Shown here piece by piece: positions 30,621-38,507 of a stretch of 38,507 bases of DNA; the stretch's first letter is position 1, and each line of letters starts with the position of its first letter. Location of the stretch: assembly GCA_039029455.1 (NCBI GenBank), contig JBCCGE010000026.1, positions 1 to 38,507 on the forward strand, given 5' to 3'. The notes below the pieces were generated by a model, which saw only the letters and a list, made by a program, of their open reading frames with translations, was not told where the DNA came from and ran no database searches. Both the position numbers and the translations under genes were made by a program. The stretch comes from JBCCGE01 sp039029455 (GTDB lineage: Bacteria; Pseudomonadota; Gammaproteobacteria; Arenicellales; Poriferihabitantaceae).

Positions 30621-31484
30621 TCAGTCCAGCAATTGGGACAGATATCTGCCGTATTCGTTTTTACTCAACTCCGACGCCAGAGATGCGAGTTGATCATCAT
30701 CTATATGGCCCTGTCGCCAGCAGATTTCCTCGGGACAGGCGATCTTTACGCCCTGTCGTTTTTCAATGGTCTCAATAAACTTTCCGGCATCCATCAGCGA
30801 GTCATGTGTGCCGGTATCCAGCCACGCCATGCCCCGACTGAAAACTTCAACGCCCAGGGTGCCGTCCTCAAGATAGGATTTATTGAGATCGGTTATTTCC
30901 AGCTCGCCACGCGCAGAGGGTTCCAGTGCGCGCGCTCTATCCGCTACCGTATTGTCGTAAAAGTACAACCCGGTCACTGCAAACTTTGACTTGGGCTGCG
31001 TAGGCTTTTCCTCAAGTTCGACCGCCTTTCCATTCGAGTCGAACGTCACAACTCCATAACGTTCAGGGTCGTTTACCTGATACGCGAACACTCGGGCACC
31101 TTTGGTAATGCCCGACGCGCTAACCAGTGACTCGGTGAGATTGTGTCCGTGAAAAATGTTGTCGCCAAGAACAAGTGCACTGCTGTGACTGCCGATAAAT
31201 TCGGATCCGATGATAAATGCCTGTGCTAACCCGTCCGGCGATGGCTGCACAGCGTAGGAGAGGTTGATTCCCCACTTTGAACCGTCGTCCAGCAGCTGCT
31301 GAAATCGGGGCGTATCCTGTGGCGTCGAGATGATCAGAATATCCCGAATGCCCGCAAGCAGGAGCGTCGATAACGGATAATAGATCATCGGTTTGTCGTA
31401 GATGGGGAGCAGCTGTTTTGAAACAGCCATTGTCACTGGCCACAGCCTTGTGCCGGATCCACCCGCTAAAATTATGCCGCGCAT
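30621..31484 (-). CDS. rmlA: Glucose-1-phosphate thymidylyltransferase
   Basis: 287 residues, family length about 290. It joins dTTP and glucose-1-phosphate to dTDP-glucose. Visible: MRGIILAGGSGTRLWPVT (nucleotide loop), SKQLLPIYDKPMIYYPLS, QPSPDGLAQAF, ALVLGDNIFHGH and the C-terminal RGMAWLDTGTHDSLMDA and IACPEEICWRQG. It lies 24 bp after rmlB. rmlC and rmlD are not in the window. Confidence 0.96.
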   Translation of the reverse strand: MRGIILAGGSGTRLWPVTMAVSKQLLPIYDKPMIYYPLSTLLLAGIRDILIISTPQDTPRFQQLLDDGSKWGINLSYAVQPSPDGLAQAFIIGSEFIGSHSSALVLGDNIFHGHNLTESLVSASGITKGARVFAYQVNDPERYGVVTFDSNGKAVELEEKPTQPKSKFAVTGLYFYDNTVADRARALEPSARGELEITDLNKSYLEDGTLGVEVFSRGMAWLDTGTHDSLMDAGKFIETIEKRQGVKIACPEEICWRQGHIDDDQLASLASELSKNEYGRYLSQLLD

Positions 31485-31508
31485 AGTCAGATTAAACGAA
31501 TATATAAA

Positions 31509-32573
31509 TTAACTTTTCTTGATCACACCCAGGCGTTGCCCCGCAGACTGGTTCTTGCGGGTAATCATTTCGATCCACTCCTGATTGTCCAGATACCACT
31601 GTACGGTTTTTCGCATGCCGGATTCGAAGCTTTCCTGCGGCTCCCACCCAAGCTCACGCTGGATTCGTGAAGCGTCGATCGCATAGCGCTGATCGTGTCC
31701 TGGCCGATCGGCAACAAATTCAATCAGCCGCTCGTGCATTCCGCCACCACTTGCGGGCCGAAGTTCATCAAGAATCCCACAAACAGTCTTCACCACTTCA
31801 AGATTGGTTTTCTCTTCATTGCCCCCAACGTTGTAACTGCGCCCAACCTGCCCTTCCTGCATAATCTGAATGAGCGCGGACGCGTGATCATCCACATACA
31901 GCCAGTCCCGCACATTTGAACCTGTGCCATAAACGGGAATGGGCTCTGCGGCTACGACCTTTGAAATGATGACAGGCAGCAGTTTTTCCGGATACTGATA
32001 TGGGCCGTAATTGTTGGAACAATTCGACAACACCACAGGCAGTCCAAATGTTTCATGCCAGGCGCGGACCAGATGATCCGAAGACGCCTTGCTCGCTGAA
32101 TAGGGTGAATTCGGATCGTATGGCGATTCTTCAGTGAACAAACCATGGTCGCCAAGGCTCCCAAACACTTCATCGGTCGAAATATGATGAAACCGAAACC
32201 CATCCGCGTCATTTTGTGAAGACAGATAATTGCGAGTCGCCTCGAGTAAATTGTACGTACCTACAATGTTGGTCTGGATGAATTCAGCGGGACCATCAAT
32301 GGAACGATCCACATGGGACTCAGCTGCAAGGTGCATGATTGCTTTTGGACGGTAGTTCTCGAACAACGCGTCGATTGAATCGCGATCACAGATATCGCGT
32401 TGTTCAAATACGTATTTTTCGCTTTCGCTCTCGGCATTCAGCGTTTCGAGGTTACCGGCATAGGTCAGCTTATCAATATTGACTACAGTCACGTCGTGCT
32501 CCGACAGCAGTCTTCGGATCACTGCTGAACCGATGAAGCCGGCGCCTCCGGTAACGAAAACAGTATTATTCAA
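31509..32573 (-). CDS. rmlB: dTDP-glucose 4,6-dehydratase
   Basis: 354 residues. Converts dTDP-glucose to dTDP-4-keto-6-deoxyglucose with bound NAD+. Motifs: VTGGAGFIGSAVIR (Rossmann), HLAAESHVDRSIDGP, HISTDEVFGSLG (catalytic Asp-Glu pair), SPYSASKASSDHLVRAWHET (YxxxK), NNYGPYQYPEKLLPVI and DRPGHDQRYAID. Start at the ATG at 32573, 23 bp after hldD. Together with rmlA it makes the precursor for rhamnose or another deoxy sugar. Confidence 0.96.
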   Translation of the reverse strand: MNNTVFVTGGAGFIGSAVIRRLLSEHDVTVVNIDKLTYAGNLETLNAESESEKYVFEQRDICDRDSIDALFENYRPKAIMHLAAESHVDRSIDGPAEFIQTNIVGTYNLLEATRNYLSSQNDADGFRFHHISTDEVFGSLGDHGLFTEESPYDPNSPYSASKASSDHLVRAWHETFGLPVVLSNCSNNYGPYQYPEKLLPVIISKVVAAEPIPVYGTGSNVRDWLYVDDHASALIQIMQEGQVGRSYNVGGNEEKTNLEVVKTVCGILDELRPASGGGMHERLIEFVADRPGHDQRYAIDASRIQRELGWEPQESFESGMRKTVQWYLDNQEWIEMITRKNQSAGQRLGVIKKS

Positions 32574-32596
32574 AGTAAATAATTCCCCAGGCAGAT

Positions 32597-33586
32597 TTAA
32601 TATCGTTCATTCAGGTAGTCGATGTATCGACCCACACCGTCCTCCACATCCAGCATCACTGATTCATAGCCCGCAGCACGCAGTCGGTCCATATTGGCCT
32701 GCGTGTAGTTTTGGTATTTTCCAATCAGAGCCTCCGGCATGTCGATGTACCGGATAATTTCCGAGTCTCTCGCTTCCTGAAGGGAAAGTGACTGTTCGCC
32801 ATCAATTTTTCGGCTCGAATTGACGACAGCAAGGGCGACATCATTGAAGCTTCTGCAGCGACCCGTACCAAGATTAAAAATACCCTGAACACCGGGATGA
32901 TCCATGAGATACATGTTGACCGCAACAACATCGTCAACCGAGATAAAGTCTCTCAGCTGTTCACCGTCCGCGTATCCTTCCGTACCCCGGAAAAGTTTGA
33001 CACAGCCGCTGCTGCGCAACTGATGGAAAAAATGCCAGGCAACCGAAGCCATTCGACCCTTGTGCTGTTCCCTTGGGCCGTAAACATTGAAATATCGCAG
33101 ACCCACCACCTGATTTCCGGTACGCCCCTTTGCCCGAACATAATTGTCGAACAAAAGTTTCGAATAGGCATAGGCGTTCAGCGTATGCTCGTATTCCGGA
33201 AGCTCCTCAAATAGATCTCCAGCCCCATATACGGACGCGGATGACGCATAGATATACTGGGCACCCCGACGCCGGCAGAATTCATACAGATTTTTAGAAA
33301 ACGTGAAATTATTGGACATCACGTACGCACCGTCAGTCGCCATGGTATCGGAGCAGGCGCCTTCATGGAGCACACACGCCGCGTCAGCCAGAAAACTGTC
33401 GTCAGGCATCCTTGAATTAAATTCCTGTTTGTCGAAATAGTCCTCGATACGCAAGTCGGAGAGATTCTTTACTTTGTCGGCATTGGTAAGGTTGTCAACG
33501 ACGACGATGTCCGTTCGACCCCGATCATTCAGCGCTCTGACGAGATTGGAGCCAATGAAGCCCGCACCCCCTGTAACCACAATCAT
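32597..33586 (-). CDS. hldD: ADP-L-glycero-D-manno-heptose 6-epimerase
   Basis: 329 residues. SDR epimerase giving the L,D-heptose of the LPS inner core. Motifs: VTGGAGFIGSNLVRAL, YASSASVYG, AYAYSKLLFDNYVR (YxxxK), LRYFNVYGPREQHKGRMASV (heptose epimerase signature) and FNLGTGRCRSFNDVA. It overlaps the kinase gene by 4 bases (ATGA). Its presence suggests a heptose-containing LPS core. Confidence 0.95.
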   Translation of the reverse strand: MIVVTGGAGFIGSNLVRALNDRGRTDIVVVDNLTNADKVKNLSDLRIEDYFDKQEFNSRMPDDSFLADAACVLHEGACSDTMATDGAYVMSNNFTFSKNLYEFCRRRGAQYIYASSASVYGAGDLFEELPEYEHTLNAYAYSKLLFDNYVRAKGRTGNQVVGLRYFNVYGPREQHKGRMASVAWHFFHQLRSSGCVKLFRGTEGYADGEQLRDFISVDDVVAVNMYLMDHPGVQGIFNLGTGRCRSFNDVALAVVNSSRKIDGEQSLSLQEARDSEIIRYIDMPEALIGKYQNYTQANMDRLRAAGYESVMLDVEDGVGRYIDYLNERY

Positions 33587-34551
33587 TGTGAGTCCTCCAG
33601 TTTCTGTCGTTCGAGTGCCTGCTGAATTTCTTCCACTGAGGCGGTGGCTGTGCCGAGCTTGGACACCACTACGCTGGCTGCCGCATTGGAGAGCAGAAGA
33701 GCCGTCTTCATATCAAGCTGAACCGCCATCGCCGCTGCCATCACAGCAATAACGGTATCACCGGCACCACTGACGTCAAAGACTTCCCGAGCTCTGGCAG
33801 GACTGTGTAGAAAATCTCCGTCTGACTGTACCAGAACCATTCCACGTTCACTCAGAGTGATCAACAAGGCGGACAGATCATGGGACGCCAACAGTTCGAG
33901 CGCGGTCGTGCTCAGCTCTTCGAGACTGTGCGCATCACTTCGACTCGCACTGCGAAATTCAGATAAATTGGGTGTAATTACCGACGCACCACGATACCGG
34001 GTGTAGTCGGAATGTTTTGGGTCAATCAGCGCAGGAATCCCGCTCTGCCGGCAAACCTGAATGCATTCTCCAATTCTGGCGAGTGAACCCTTGCCATAGT
34101 CAGAAAAGACAACGGCGTCATAATCCCGGACGGCGTCCGCAAACAGCTGGTTCAAACGGTCGACGGAACCCGAACTCGGTTGCCGCTCAAAGTCTGCCCG
34201 AAGCAATTGCTGGTTACGTGAAATTACGCGCAGTTTGGACGTTGTATTCTCACCGTCCTCGACCACAAGGTTAGAACGGATATCCTGCTTCTGCAACAGC
34301 GACCGGACCCGCTCACCTGCCTCATCATCACCGGTAATCCCCATCAGCGTTGCGCGAGCACCAAACCCAGCCAGATTTGACGCGACATTGGCGGCTCCAC
34401 CCAGTCGCTCATATTCTGATGCGACTGAAACTATGGGCACCGGTGCTTCAGGCGAGATTCGGTCGACGTCGCCGGACCAGTATCGGTCCAGCATCACATC
34501 CCCGATTACGAGTACGTTCGCACTGGACAGATTTTTGAGCGCCTCAAGCAT
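33583..34551 (-). CDS. hldA: D-glycero-beta-D-manno-heptose-7-phosphate kinase, kinase domain only
   Basis: 322 residues of the PfkB family: VLVIGDVMLDRYWSGDVDRISPEAP at the N-terminus (GDxMLD), RLGGAANVASNLAGFG, VVFSDYGKGSL, ALIDPKHSD and FDVSGAGDTVIAVMAA (catalytic base in GAGD). E. coli HldE is about 477 residues because it also carries a nucleotidyltransferase domain. Here that domain is absent, so an HldC-type enzyme must be encoded elsewhere. The gene is 3 bp after ugd and overlaps hldD by 4 bases. The stop is genuine and the length fits a free-standing HldA. Confidence 0.92.
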   Translation of the reverse strand: MLEALKNLSSANVLVIGDVMLDRYWSGDVDRISPEAPVPIVSVASEYERLGGAANVASNLAGFGARATLMGITGDDEAGERVRSLLQKQDIRSNLVVEDGENTTSKLRVISRNQQLLRADFERQPSSGSVDRLNQLFADAVRDYDAVVFSDYGKGSLARIGECIQVCRQSGIPALIDPKHSDYTRYRGASVITPNLSEFRSASRSDAHSLEELSTTALELLASHDLSALLITLSERGMVLVQSDGDFLHSPARAREVFDVSGAGDTVIAVMAAAMAVQLDMKTALLLSNAAASVVVSKLGTATASVEEIQQALERQKLEDSQ

Positions 34552-34554
34552 GGA

Positions 34555-35880
34555 TCAGGGACGACCGATTCCGTAATAGTCCAGCCCCGCAGCCCGAATC
34601 GTTTCCGGCACGAATATATTGCGACCGTCGATCACGACACTGCCGGACATTGCCGCAGCTATTTTTTCCGGACTGGCGGCTCTGAACATTCTCCATTCAG
34701 TAACGACGATCAGGGCATCTACGCCCATCAGGGCGTCGTAGGGGTCATCAGAAAAGAGTTCAAGATCGGATCGTTCACCATAGATTCGCAAAGCTTCTTC
34801 TGTGGCTACAGGATCGAAGGCGCGAACGTGCACTCCGCGCTGCCAAAGAGCCTCCATGATCACTCGACTCGGCGCTTCGCGCATGTCGTCGGTATCGGGT
34901 TTAAACGCGAGTCCCCAAAGCGCCACGCGCCTACCGCGCAAATTTCCGTCGAAATGAGCATCCAGTTTTTCAACCGGTTTGCCTTTCTGATCTGCATTGA
35001 CGGCCTCTACAGCTGCAAGAATTCTCGCTTCGTATCCCGAGTCCTGCGCGGTTCGGTAAAGCGCCTGAACATCTTTTGGGAAACATGATCCCCCATAACC
35101 GCAGCCCGGATATATAAAGGAGTACCCTATTCTGGGATCGGCACCAATACCCACTCGGACGGCTTCGATGTCCGCACCCAGTCGGTCGGCAACATTCGAA
35201 ATTTCATTCATAAACGAAATTTTAGTTGCCAGCATGGCATTCGCCGTATATTTGGTCAGCTCGGCCGATGCGATATCCATAACAATGAGTCGTTCATGAT
35301 TGCGGTTAAACGGCGCGTACAGTGCACGCATCAACTCGAGCGCCCGATCATCATCGACTCCGATGACAATTCGATCCGGCTTCATAAAGTCATCAACAGC
35401 CGCACCTTCTTTCAAAAACTCAGGATTGGATACCACGCTGAAGGGAATATCAGTACCGCGTTGATTTAACTCTCCATCAATCGCTGTCCGGACTTTCTCT
35501 GAAGTACCAACAGGTACGGTCGACTTGGTGACCACTACACGGTAGCTGTCAATTTTTTCTCCGATTGACCGAGCGACCTGCAAAACGTACGACAGATCAG
35601 CCGACCCGTCCTCGTCCGGCGGCGTTCCAACAGCGATGAAAATTATCTCACCGTGTGTTACACCTTCAGAAATATCCGTGGTGAACAAGAGTCGGTGGTC
35701 CTTAAAATTAACCGCGACCAGAGTCTCAAGACCGGGCTCATAGATTGGGATTATTCCGGCTTTAAGGTCGTCAATCTTTTTTTGATCCGTGTCGACACAT
35801 AACACCTCATTGCCCATTTCAGCAAGGCAGGCGCCCGTCACCAGGCCAACGTATCCAGTTCCAACTACCGTTACTTTCAT
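34555..35880 (-). CDS. ugd: UDP-glucose 6-dehydrogenase
   Basis: 441 residues. Oxidises UDP-glucose twice to UDP-glucuronate. Visible: MKVTVVGTGYVGLVTGACLAEMG (NAD site), FIAVGTPPDEDGSADLSYV, STVPVGTSEKV, NPEFLKEGAAVDDF, and the catalytic Cys in YGGSCFPKDV, with GLAFKPDTDDMREAPS near the C-terminus. A ribosome site AAGGTAG lies upstream of the ATG. The product feeds acidic glycans or LPS modification. 27 bp from lapB. Confidence 0.97.
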   Translation of the reverse strand: MKVTVVGTGYVGLVTGACLAEMGNEVLCVDTDQKKIDDLKAGIIPIYEPGLETLVAVNFKDHRLLFTTDISEGVTHGEIIFIAVGTPPDEDGSADLSYVLQVARSIGEKIDSYRVVVTKSTVPVGTSEKVRTAIDGELNQRGTDIPFSVVSNPEFLKEGAAVDDFMKPDRIVIGVDDDRALELMRALYAPFNRNHERLIVMDIASAELTKYTANAMLATKISFMNEISNVADRLGADIEAVRVGIGADPRIGYSFIYPGCGYGGSCFPKDVQALYRTAQDSGYEARILAAVEAVNADQKGKPVEKLDAHFDGNLRGRRVALWGLAFKPDTDDMREAPSRVIMEALWQRGVHVRAFDPVATEEALRIYGERSDLELFSDDPYDALMGVDALIVVTEWRMFRAASPEKIAAAMSGSVVIDGRNIFVPETIRAAGLDYYGIGRP

Positions 35881-35907
35881 CGATCGCTACCTTGATATCT
35901 CTTGTGG

Positions 35908-37110
35908 CTATATCGAACTTCGGGTGGGATTATCATGCTGGGTTCGAACTCGTGCATTCTTCTGCACACTCCCCCAGGCTTTGCAACCCGGACACTGCCA
36001 GTGCAGGCTGTTGCTGTTGAATCCGCATTTTCTGCACAGATAATCCCGACCCTGCCCAACTGCCTCGGCGAGCAGATTGGCAAGTGTATTGAAGTCACGT
36101 GAGTCGCTGTGATTCCGGTCAACCGCATCTGTGAGCCCACGGTTTTTTAGCAACTGCACCAGACCCTCAAGGCTTGGATATTTTCTAACCAGTTCAACCA
36201 GTTTGGCCTGTCGCGCTTCCGTACCCTTTTCGCTGCCGGTGAGTTCAACCAGGGCAGTGATTAACTTGGGATCGGGGCAGCGTTCAAGATTGGATTCAAG
36301 AAACTTTCGGTAACCTTTGACGTCTCCGATTGCCTCAAAGCTATTGGATAGATGGTCGATAACTTCGGGCAACGCTTCGGGAGCCCAGTGCTCGAGACCG
36401 CGCCAGATCGCAATCGCATTGGTGTGATTGCCTTTGAGCGAAGCCATACGTCCCGATTGGATCACCGCCCTGATACACCGGGCGTCGTACTTGAAAGCGG
36501 ACGCGAGATACTCCTCAGCTTCCCTATAGCGACCTTCAATAATCGACTGTTCGGCAAGCTCACAGCTGTATTGTGCAAGTGATTCAGAAAGATCGTGTTG
36601 CGAGTGACGATCCAGCGACTCTGCAACAGCGATCGCACTTTGCCACTCCTTTTCCTGATCGTATATTTGCAGCAGGAATCGGCAGGCCTGTTCTCGGTAT
36701 TCATCGGTCTGACGCAATTCCTGAAACAGACCTTCAGCACGATCGTAGAGCCCTGCCTTCAGATAGTCCTGGGCAAGTTCAAACAGCGCCAGTAGTCTGA
36801 GACTCTCATCCAGATCAGACCGTGCGACCAAATTCTGATGGATTCTGGTTGCACGCTCGACCTCACCCCGGCGTCGGTAGAGATTCCCGAGCGCCATGTG
36901 CATTTCGATGGTTTCTTCGTCAACCTCAACCGCCTCCATAAACACCTGCAGCGCTTTATCGGGCTGCTCGTTCAAAAGGAAACTCAGCCCCTTGAAATAC
37001 GCCTTTGGAACGTTTTTTTGGCTTTCATTAGAACGCCCGTCAAGCGCAGCCATATACCAACCACTGGCAGCGGCAAGCGGGAGCAACAGTAGTAGCCAGA
37101 CGGGATCCAC
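35908..37110 (-). CDS. lapB: LPS assembly protein LapB
   Basis: 400 residues, family length about 390. An N-terminal membrane anchor (WLLLLLPLAAASGWYMAALDGR) leads into TPR repeats through residue about 340, ending in a rubredoxin-like zinc domain with Cys at about 359, 362, 373 and 376 (CRKCG, CPGCKAWG). LapB links LpxC turnover by FtsH to LPS transport and keeps LPS levels in balance. The start is GTG at 37110. Cotranscription with lapA is usual. It sits beside LPS sugar genes here, which fits its role. Confidence 0.94.
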   Translation of the reverse strand: MDPVWLLLLLPLAAASGWYMAALDGRSNESQKNVPKAYFKGLSFLLNEQPDKALQVFMEAVEVDEETIEMHMALGNLYRRRGEVERATRIHQNLVARSDLDESLRLLALFELAQDYLKAGLYDRAEGLFQELRQTDEYREQACRFLLQIYDQEKEWQSAIAVAESLDRHSQHDLSESLAQYSCELAEQSIIEGRYREAEEYLASAFKYDARCIRAVIQSGRMASLKGNHTNAIAIWRGLEHWAPEALPEVIDHLSNSFEAIGDVKGYRKFLESNLERCPDPKLITALVELTGSEKGTEARQAKLVELVRKYPSLEGLVQLLKNRGLTDAVDRNHSDSRDFNTLANLLAEAVGQGRDYLCRKCGFNSNSLHWQCPGCKAWGSVQKNARVRTQHDNPTRSSI

Positions 37111-37176
37111 GGTTTAATTTCAGAGTTGAGTCTGCTGCAGACCAGTGTCTGACAGGCAGTCAATTCACGACGATGA

Positions 37177-37440
37177 TCAGGTTATCGGATTTTGCAGAAT
37201 CTGCAGCTGCTTATTGGCTTTCGCCAGACGGCGGCGGAGTTTGATCGAAGAAACCAGACTCGCCAGATAGGCACAAAGCACGCCCAGACCAAACGTAATA
37301 AACAGCAAAACAGACAATTCAACCTGGGCATTCAGTCCCCAATAAAAGTTTATGTCGATCGTCTGATGGTTTTTGTAAGTGAAAAGGATTGCCAGCGCGG
37401 CAACAACTGTGATGACCACCACGTAGATCAGTTTTTTCAT
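37177..37440 (-). CDS. lapA: LapA-domain inner membrane protein
   Basis: 87 residues, DUF1049/LapA family. Two transmembrane helices are seen (LIYVVVITVVAALAILFTY about 4-22; LSVLLFITFGLGVLCAYLASL about 43-63) with a basic, helical cytoplasmic tail rich in Arg/Lys. It works with LapB in LPS assembly. The ATG is preceded by GGAG at 7 bases. Confidence 0.9.
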   Translation of the reverse strand: MKKLIYVVVITVVAALAILFTYKNHQTIDINFYWGLNAQVELSVLLFITFGLGVLCAYLASLVSSIKLRRRLAKANKQLQILQNPIT

Positions 37441-37461
37441 TGCGGTACTCCGATCAGAAAG

Positions 37462-37791
37462 CTAGTTTTCACTACCGGTATTGTCGACTCGCTTTCGCAG
37501 ACTGGCGCCCGGCTTGAAGTGAGGCACGTACTTTTCCGGAACCTGGACTTTCTCGCCTGTTTTTGGATTTCGTCCAATTCTGGGAGGTCGGTAGTGCAGT
37601 GTCATACTCCCAAAACCACGGATCTCTATTCGTTCGCCCGCCACCAGAGCCTCGGACATTTTGTCCAGAATACTGTTAACCGCCAGTTCCACGTCCTGCT
37701 CGGACAACTGCGGCTGATCCTGACTGATGTAGGCAACCAACTCTGATTTGGTCAGAGTTGGTTGTTCGCTGGATTGTTGATCGTTAGACAT
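37462..37791 (-). CDS. ihfB: Integration host factor beta subunit
   Basis: 109 residues. The DNA-bending protein partners IhfA. The body from LTKSELVAYISQ to GERIEIRGFGSM and GRNPKTGEKVQVPEKYVPHFKPG matches IHF beta, including the Pro-bearing arm that intercalates in DNA. The N-terminus carries an extra 12-13 residues (MSNDQQSSEQPT) before the usual start; no internal ATG exists at the usual site, so I kept the ATG at 37791. 13 bp after rpsA, as in many gammaproteobacteria. Confidence 0.95.
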   Translation of the reverse strand: MSNDQQSSEQPTLTKSELVAYISQDQPQLSEQDVELAVNSILDKMSEALVAGERIEIRGFGSMTLHYRPPRIGRNPKTGEKVQVPEKYVPHFKPGASLRKRVDNTGSEN

Positions 37792-37804
37792 GGCGTCGAC
37801 CGGA

Positions 37805-38507
37805 TCAGGAAGATTGCTTGTCCAGCTGCGCCTTCAGCTTGTCACCCAGAGTTGCGCTGCCCATACTCGTGTCGCGTGAGTATTCCTGCACAGCCTCACC
37901 TTCAATTTCCATTTCACGGGCCTTGATAGACAATGAGATCCGGCGATCTTTTCGCTCAATGCTTGTGATTTTCGCTTCGACAGAGTCGCCCTCATTCAGA
38001 ACGGTACGTGCATCTTCGACTCGATCCAAAGCAATCTCAGACGCTCTGAGATAACCCTCAACATTGGGCGCAAGTTCGATCACTGCACCGCGGGCGGTGA
38101 CTTCGCGGACCGTGCCTGAGACCGTCGCTCCTTTGCCATTTTCAGTGACGAATCCGGCAAATGGATCTTCGCTGGCCTGCTTCAAGCCCAGTGAAATACG
38201 TTCACGCTCGGCGTCAACGGCCAGCACGACGACTGACAGCTCATCACCTTTCTTGAATTCAGTGACCACCTCTTCGCCCGGACGATCCCAGGACAAGTCC
38301 GAGAGGTGAACCAGTCCGTCGATGCCCCCATCGACTCCAATAAAGACGCCGAAATCAGTAATCGATCGAATTTTCCCGGTCATGGTGTCGCCTTTCTTGT
38401 GGGTGGCCGCAAATTCTTCCCACGGATTTGGCGTGCATTGTTTCATGCCCAGCGAAATCCGACGTCGGTCAGGATCGATATCCAGCACCATGACTTCAAC
38501 CTCGTCA
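37805..38507 (-). CDS. rpsA: 30S ribosomal protein S1, C-terminal part
   Basis: The right window edge cuts the gene: about 234 residues are present and the N-terminal S1 repeats lie outside. Visible are the end of one S1 repeat (DPDRRRISLGMKQ) and two further full repeats (VTGK-type start IRSITDFGVFIGVDGGIDGLVHLSDLSW; and VREVTARGAVIELAPNVEGYLRASEI). The codons continue in frame to 38506, so the Met at 38491 is internal. S1 brings mRNA to the 30S subunit. Confidence 0.95.
   Translation of the reverse strand, partial: DEVEVMVLDIDPDRRRISLGMKQCTPNPWEEFAATHKKGDTMTGKIRSITDFGVFIGVDGGIDGLVHLSDLSWDRPGEEVVTEFKKGDELSVVVLAVDAERERISLGLKQASEDPFAGFVTENGKGATVSGTVREVTARGAVIELAPNVEGYLRASEIALDRVEDARTVLNEGDSVEAKITSIERKDRRISLSIKAREMEIEGEAVQEYSRDTSMGSATLGDKLKAQLDKQSS

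Overview
The window looks like a chromosomal segment of a marine-type gammaproteobacterium. The evidence is gene order and protein similarity as read by eye: rpsA-ihfB-lapA-lapB next to an LPS/polysaccharide cluster, mfd-csiV next to a methylthioinosine phosphorylase gene as in Pseudomonas, a 180-kDa-class NAD-glutamate dehydrogenase, and an ispD-ispF pair. Base composition is moderate and no mobile element, tRNA or rRNA was seen.

Left third (1 to 11213, minus strand): one uninterrupted open frame of at least 3737 codons that runs off the left edge. It encodes a giant exported repeat protein. The N-terminus has a very long basic signal sequence of about 83 residues. After it come a zone of 10-residue repeats, a YadA-head-like zone of 'VAIG' repeats, a zone of 25-residue repeats, a short zone of 7-residue repeats, and then about 2000 residues of Asn/Gly/Asp/Ser/Thr/Val-rich 15-residue repeats. 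Several parts show higher-order DNA repeats (90, 120, 135 and 465 bp, plus a 290-bp block duplicated 1905 bp apart). The C-terminus, which would show how the protein is anchored or secreted, lies outside the window. It is best called a trimeric-autotransporter-like adhesin candidate with an unusual repeat body. This is the most unusual object in the window.

Middle (11214 to 25587): a 580-bp divergent intergenic region separates the giant gene from a plus-strand series. That series is an exported TPR/coiled-coil/NTF2-like protein, NAD-glutamate dehydrogenase, cystathionine beta-lyase (metC), a ChaC-like gamma-glutamylcyclotransferase and a HIT-family hydrolase. The minus-strand isoprenoid pair ispD-ispF follows, then plus-strand mfd and csiV. 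Glutamate dehydrogenase, MetC and ChaC together suggest glutamate, sulfur amino acid and glutathione turnover.

Right third (25662 to 38507, minus strand): a compact run reading leftward from the 3' part of rpsA: ihfB, lapA, lapB, ugd, a heptose-7-phosphate kinase, hldD, rmlB, rmlA, three glycosyltransferase genes (one fused to a degenerate SDR domain) and finally a methylthioinosine phosphorylase gene. The genes supply UDP-glucuronate, ADP-heptose and dTDP-4-keto-6-deoxyglucose, together with transferases for LPS or another surface glycan. LapA and LapB link the cluster to control of LPS synthesis.
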